Of a DNA stretch of 64,000 nt, positions 61,030 through 64,000 are shown piece by piece (within the stretch, counting starts at the first letter, position 1; each line of letters starts with the position of its first letter). The notes under the pieces were generated by a model. It did not search any database, was not told where the DNA came from, and worked only from the letters and a program-made list of their open reading frames with translations. A program made the position numbers and the translations under genes. Source of the stretch: Streptomyces sp. CB01580 (GTDB lineage: Bacteria > Actinomycetota > Actinomycetes > Streptomycetales > Streptomycetaceae); NCBI RefSeq assembly GCF_001905795.1, contig NZ_LIXJ01000002.1, positions 62,001 to 126,000 of the forward strand. The letters are read 5' to 3'.

Positions 61030-61049
61030 AATGAAGTACGTACTGCATT
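61030..61049. promoter_or_regulatory. 20-bp near-perfect palindrome upstream of lpdA
   Basis: AATGAAGTACGTACTGCATT is symmetric except for one base pair. It stands 76 bases before the lpdA-type gene and in the shared region with the divergent GGCT gene; a candidate operator. Confidence 0.55.
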
Positions 61050-61125
61050 CCCCCGGGGCGATCCCCCGGACCCCCGGCCGGGGTGGCGGACGGCCGCGGG
61101 ATGACACATACGAGGCGGACTTTTC

Positions 61126-62565
61126 GTGACCCGGATCGTGATCATCGGCGGCGGACCCGGCGGCTACGAGGCGGCGCTGGTGGGCGCCCAGCTCGGTGCG
61201 GAGGTGACCGTCGTCGACTGCGACGGCCTCGGCGGAGCGTCCGTGCTCACCGACTGCGTGCCCTCGAAGACCCTGATCGCCACGGCGGAGGTGATGACCA
61301 CCTTCGACTCCTCGTACGAGGAACTGGGCATCATCGTCGCCGACGACACCCCCCACATCGACCAGGCGGCCCGCGTGGTCGGCGTCGACCTCGGCAAGGT
61401 CAACCGGCGTGTGAAGCGACTGGCGCTCGCCCAGTCCCACGACATCACCGCCTCCGTCACCCGCGCGGGGGCGCGCGTGCTGCGCGGCCGGGGCCGTCTG
61501 GAGGGCCTCCAGGCCGCCGACGGCTCCCGTACGGTCGTCGTGACCGCCGCCGACGGCACGGAGGAGCGGCTCACCGCCGACGCCGTGCTGATCGCGACCG
61601 GCGGCCACCCCCGGGAGATTCCGGATGCGCAGCCCGATGGCGAACGCATCCTGAACTGGACCCAGGTCTACGACCTCGACGAACTCCCCGAGGAGCTCAT
61701 CGTGGTCGGCTCCGGCGTGACGGGCGCCGAGTTCGCGGGCGCGTACCAGGCGCTCGGCTCGCGCGTCACCCTGGTCTCGTCCCGCGACCGGGTGCTGCCG
61801 GGCGAGGACCCGGACGCCGCCGCCGTGCTGGAGGACGTCTTCCGGCGCCGCGGCATGAACGTCATGGCCCGGTCCCGCGCCCAGGCCGCCAAGCGCGTCG
61901 GCGACCGTGTGGAGGTCACCCTGGCCGACGGACGGGTCATCTCCGGCACGCACTGTCTGATGGCCGTCGGGGCGATCCCGAACAGCGCGGGCATGGGCCT
62001 GGAGGAGGCCGGGGTCAGGCTCAAGGAGTCCGGCCACATCTGGACCGACAAGGTCTCCCGCACCACCGCTCCCGGTGTCTACGCGGCCGGTGACGTCACC
62101 GGGGTCTTCGCCCTCGCCTCGGTCGCCGCCATGCAGGGCCGGATCGCGATGTACCACTTCCTGGGCGACGCGGTGGCCCCGCTGGACCTGAAGACGGTGT
62201 CCTCCAACGTCTTCACCGACCCCGAGATCGCCACCGTCGGCTACACCCAGGCCGACGTCGACTCCGGCGCGATCGACGCCCGTGTGGTCAAGCTGCCGCT
62301 GCTGCGCAACCCGCGCGCCAAGATGCAGGGCATCCGCGACGGCTTCGTCAAGATCTTCTGCCGTCCCGGCACCGGCATCGTGGTCGGCGGCTGTGTCGTC
62401 GCGCCACGGGCGAGTGAACTGATCCACCCGATCTCGATCGCGGTCGACAACAATTTGACGGTGGAACAGATCGCAAACACGTTCACCGTGTACCCGTCCC
62501 TGTCGGGTTCGATCGCTGAAGTGGCGCGGCAGTTGCACACCCGTAAGCGGGCGGGCGACGCGTAG
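61126..62565 (+). CDS. lpdA: LpdA-type flavoprotein (NAD(P)H-quinone/disulfide reductase family)
   Basis: A 479-residue flavoprotein of the pyridine nucleotide-disulfide reductase family: FAD-binding GGGPGGYEAAL, NAD-binding VVGSGVTGAEFAG, second FAD motif VYAAGDVTG, dimerisation domain from about 350. The redox site reads GGASVLTDCVPSK: the first of the two cysteines is replaced by Ser, so it cannot act as a dithiol reductase of the dihydrolipoamide type. This fits the LpdA-type quinone-reducing enzymes of actinobacteria. GTG start 61126, GAGGCGG upstream. A neighbour of the nucleoside genes in mycobacteria too. Confidence 0.88.
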   Translation: MTRIVIIGGGPGGYEAALVGAQLGAEVTVVDCDGLGGASVLTDCVPSKTLIATAEVMTTFDSSYEELGIIVADDTPHIDQAARVVGVDLGKVNRRVKRLALAQSHDITASVTRAGARVLRGRGRLEGLQAADGSRTVVVTAADGTEERLTADAVLIATGGHPREIPDAQPDGERILNWTQVYDLDELPEELIVVGSGVTGAEFAGAYQALGSRVTLVSSRDRVLPGEDPDAAAVLEDVFRRRGMNVMARSRAQAAKRVGDRVEVTLADGRVISGTHCLMAVGAIPNSAGMGLEEAGVRLKESGHIWTDKVSRTTAPGVYAAGDVTGVFALASVAAMQGRIAMYHFLGDAVAPLDLKTVSSNVFTDPEIATVGYTQADVDSGAIDARVVKLPLLRNPRAKMQGIRDGFVKIFCRPGTGIVVGGCVVAPRASELIHPISIAVDNNLTVEQIANTFTVYPSLSGSIAEVARQLHTRKRAGDA

Positions 62566-62655
62566 GCCCCTTTGGACCTGGGGGAACCCGGCGGTCGTCG
62601 ACGACACCCGGCAACTCGGGCCGTGGAACGACCGTCGGACGATCAGTACGGAACA

Positions 62656-62692
62656 ACAACAGGGCCGCTTATACCACTTGGCGGCCCGTTGT
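62656..62692 (+). terminator. Terminator after lpdA-type gene
   Basis: Stem GGGCCGC (62662-62668)/GCGGCCC (62681-62687), extended outside by ACAAC/GTTGT past one bulged A; loop 12 nt. Confidence 0.75.
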
Positions 62693-62760
62693 ATGTGCAA
62701 CTTCTGCTATTCGGTGCAAAGTGCTGAAAACGCTCGGGCGATCACGTTACTGTCAGTTTC

Positions 62761-63738
62761 GTGTTCGCTGCAGAACGTCGCCAATTGATCCTCGAAATGG
62801 TGCGCGCCAACGGGGCGGTATCGCTCCGTGAGCTCGCCCGTGTCGTCCAGACCTCCGAAGTGACCGTACGGCGGGACGTGCGGGCGTTGGAGGCGGAAGG
62901 ACTCCTCGACCGCCGGCACGGTGGTGCGGTACTGCCGGGTGGGTTCACGCGGGAGTCCGGCTTCCCGCAGAAATCCCATCTCGCCACGGCGGAGAAGACC
63001 GCTATCGCCGATGTGGCCGCCGGACTCGTCGAAGAGGGCGAGGCCATCGTCGTGGGGGCCGGTACGACCACTCAGGAGCTGGCCCGCAGGCTCGCGCGCG
63101 TGCCCGGCCTGACCGTCGTGACCAACTCCCTGCTGGTCGCCCAGGCGTTGGCCCATGCCAACCGGGTGGAGGTGGTGATGACCGGCGGCACGCTGCGCGG
63201 TTCGAACTACGCGCTGGTGGGCAGCGGGGCCGAGCAGTCCCTCCAGGGGCTGCGGGTCTCCCGGGCGTTCCTCTCGGGGAGCGGGCTCACCGCCGAGCGC
63301 GGCCTCTCCACGTCCAACATGCTCTCGGCGAGCGTGGACCGGGCCCTGGTGCAGGCCGCGGCGGAGGTGGTGGTCCTGGCGGACCACACCAAGCTCGGTT
63401 CCGACACCATGTTCCAGACGGTGCCGACGGATCTCATCACCCGTCTCGTGACGGACGAGCCGCCCGGCCACGACGACCGCGCCGCCACCGAACTCCAGGC
63501 CCTGGCGGACCAGGGCGTGCAGATCGCGGTGGCCGGTGCGGGAAGCGGAAGCCCGGGAACGGCCGAGTCGCCGCCGTCGGGACGGCAGGTGCGCCGCGAC
63601 ATGCCACTGCCCGGCCAGCGCCGTACCCGCGGCGGCCCCGGGAAGCCGGCAGCACCGCTGCGCGGCGCCGCGGTGCTGCCGGATCAGGGGCAGGCGCAGC
63701 AGGACCGGGCGAGGGTGGCGGACCTGCGACGCCGATAG
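62761..63738 (+). CDS. DeoR-family transcriptional regulator, candidate nucleoside-regulon repressor
   Basis: A 325-residue regulator. DeoR-type HTH at 1-57 (ERRQLILEMVRANGAVSLRELARVVQTSEVTVRRDVRALEAEGLLDRRHGG region), then a sugar-phosphate-sensing domain (AIVVGAGTTTQELARRLA, VVTNSLLVAQALA, VMTGGTLRGSNYALVG, VLADHTKLG). The last 75 residues are a Gly/Pro/Arg-rich tail beyond the usual 250-260 residues. GTG start without clear ribosome site. It lies 2.6 kb from the purine phosphorylase box and is the only DeoR protein here; it could sense a (deoxy)ribose phosphate. No CTACGCGCGTAG lies before its own gene. Confidence 0.9.
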   Translation: MFAAERRQLILEMVRANGAVSLRELARVVQTSEVTVRRDVRALEAEGLLDRRHGGAVLPGGFTRESGFPQKSHLATAEKTAIADVAAGLVEEGEAIVVGAGTTTQELARRLARVPGLTVVTNSLLVAQALAHANRVEVVMTGGTLRGSNYALVGSGAEQSLQGLRVSRAFLSGSGLTAERGLSTSNMLSASVDRALVQAAAEVVVLADHTKLGSDTMFQTVPTDLITRLVTDEPPGHDDRAATELQALADQGVQIAVAGAGSGSPGTAESPPSGRQVRRDMPLPGQRRTRGGPGKPAAPLRGAAVLPDQGQAQQDRARVADLRRR

Positions 63739-63893
63739 GCACGCGCCCGAGGAGACGCGCGGCCCATGGGCCCGGCAGCGGCCGGTGCCGGCCCCGTGCG
63801 GGCCCGCGGGGCCGTTACCGGTACGGCTCGATGGCGCCGACAGTGCCGACGAGGCTGGTGGTTCCGGTGGTTCCGGTGGGGTGCGCGCGGGGT

Positions 63894-64000
63894 TCAACCG
63901 CCCTCCGCGCCGGGCCCCTTCAGCCCGCAAAGGGTCAACATCAGCAGTCGGTCCGCCAGTTCGGGGTCGTCCGGCGACTGCTCCGACGCCAGCGCGATCG
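63894..64000 (-). CDS. C-terminal end of a gene cut by the window edge
   Basis: A minus-strand frame ends at 63894 and is open to the window edge; the visible 34 residues are ALASEQSPDDPELADRLLML followed by a Gly/Pro-rich end. This looks like the C-terminus of a regulator of the TetR type, but the fragment is too short to be sure. Confidence 0.5.
   Translation of the reverse strand, partial: IALASEQSPDDPELADRLLMLTLCGLKGPGAEGG

Overview
This is a high-GC actinobacterial chromosome segment, almost certainly from a Streptomyces species. The coding style (GC-rich third positions, GTG/TTG starts, GTGA and TGATG stop-start overlaps) and the gene set agree: a sigQ/afsQ1/afsQ2/lipoprotein cluster, WhiJ-type XRE/DUF397 pairs and several ECF sigma factors. 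I count about 56 protein genes. I see no rRNA or tRNA gene and no complete mobile element.

Layout. 1-6.6 kb: 3' part of an iron/cobalamin-type ABC ATPase, an ECF sigma factor coupled to a membrane protein, an L,D-transpeptidase lipoprotein, and a methylmalonyl-CoA-mutase-family large subunit. 6.6-17 kb: a LysE exporter, then a wall-polymer cluster (polysialyltransferase-like, GT2 and other glycosyltransferases, a CMP-sialic-acid synthetase fused to a HAD phosphatase, and a NeuB-type synthase), then a secreted lipoprotein. 17-27 kb: membrane protein, M20 hydrolase, and nucleoside uptake and breakdown genes (BmpA-type lipoprotein, ABC ATPase, two permeases, cytidine deaminase, thymidine phosphorylase). 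27-36 kb: subtilase, STAS protein, SigJ-type sigma factor, second L,D-transpeptidase, divergent MFS/LysR pair. 36-40 kb: an accessory island with WhiJ-like regulators, small unknown genes and a 6-repeat type I-E CRISPR array without cas genes. 40-48.5 kb: adenosine deaminase, small envelope genes, the AfsQ signalling cluster, a uridine-kinase-like gene. 48.5-64 kb: deoC with two aldehyde dehydrogenases, a TetR/EamA pair, phosphomannomutase/phosphopentomutase-type mutase, purine nucleoside phosphorylase, an LpdA-type flavoprotein, a DeoR-family regulator, and the start of one more gene at the right edge.

How the genes work together. The main theme is a dispersed nucleoside-catabolism regulon. 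A palindrome, CTACGCGCGTAG, or a close variant stands before six transcription units across 40 kb: the lipoprotein, the ABC ATPase/permeases/cdd operon, deoA, add, deoC-aldehyde dehydrogenases, and the purine nucleoside phosphorylase/mutase operon. Together these cover uptake, deamination, phosphorolysis, pentose-phosphate isomerisation, deoxyribose-phosphate cleavage and acetaldehyde oxidation. The DeoR-family protein at 62.8 kb is the nearest candidate for their shared repressor; that assignment is inference. A second theme is a Kdn/sialic-acid-like wall polymer pathway, and a third is the AfsQ two-component system, which has a canonical GTGAC-N6-GTGAC box between sigQ and afsQ1.
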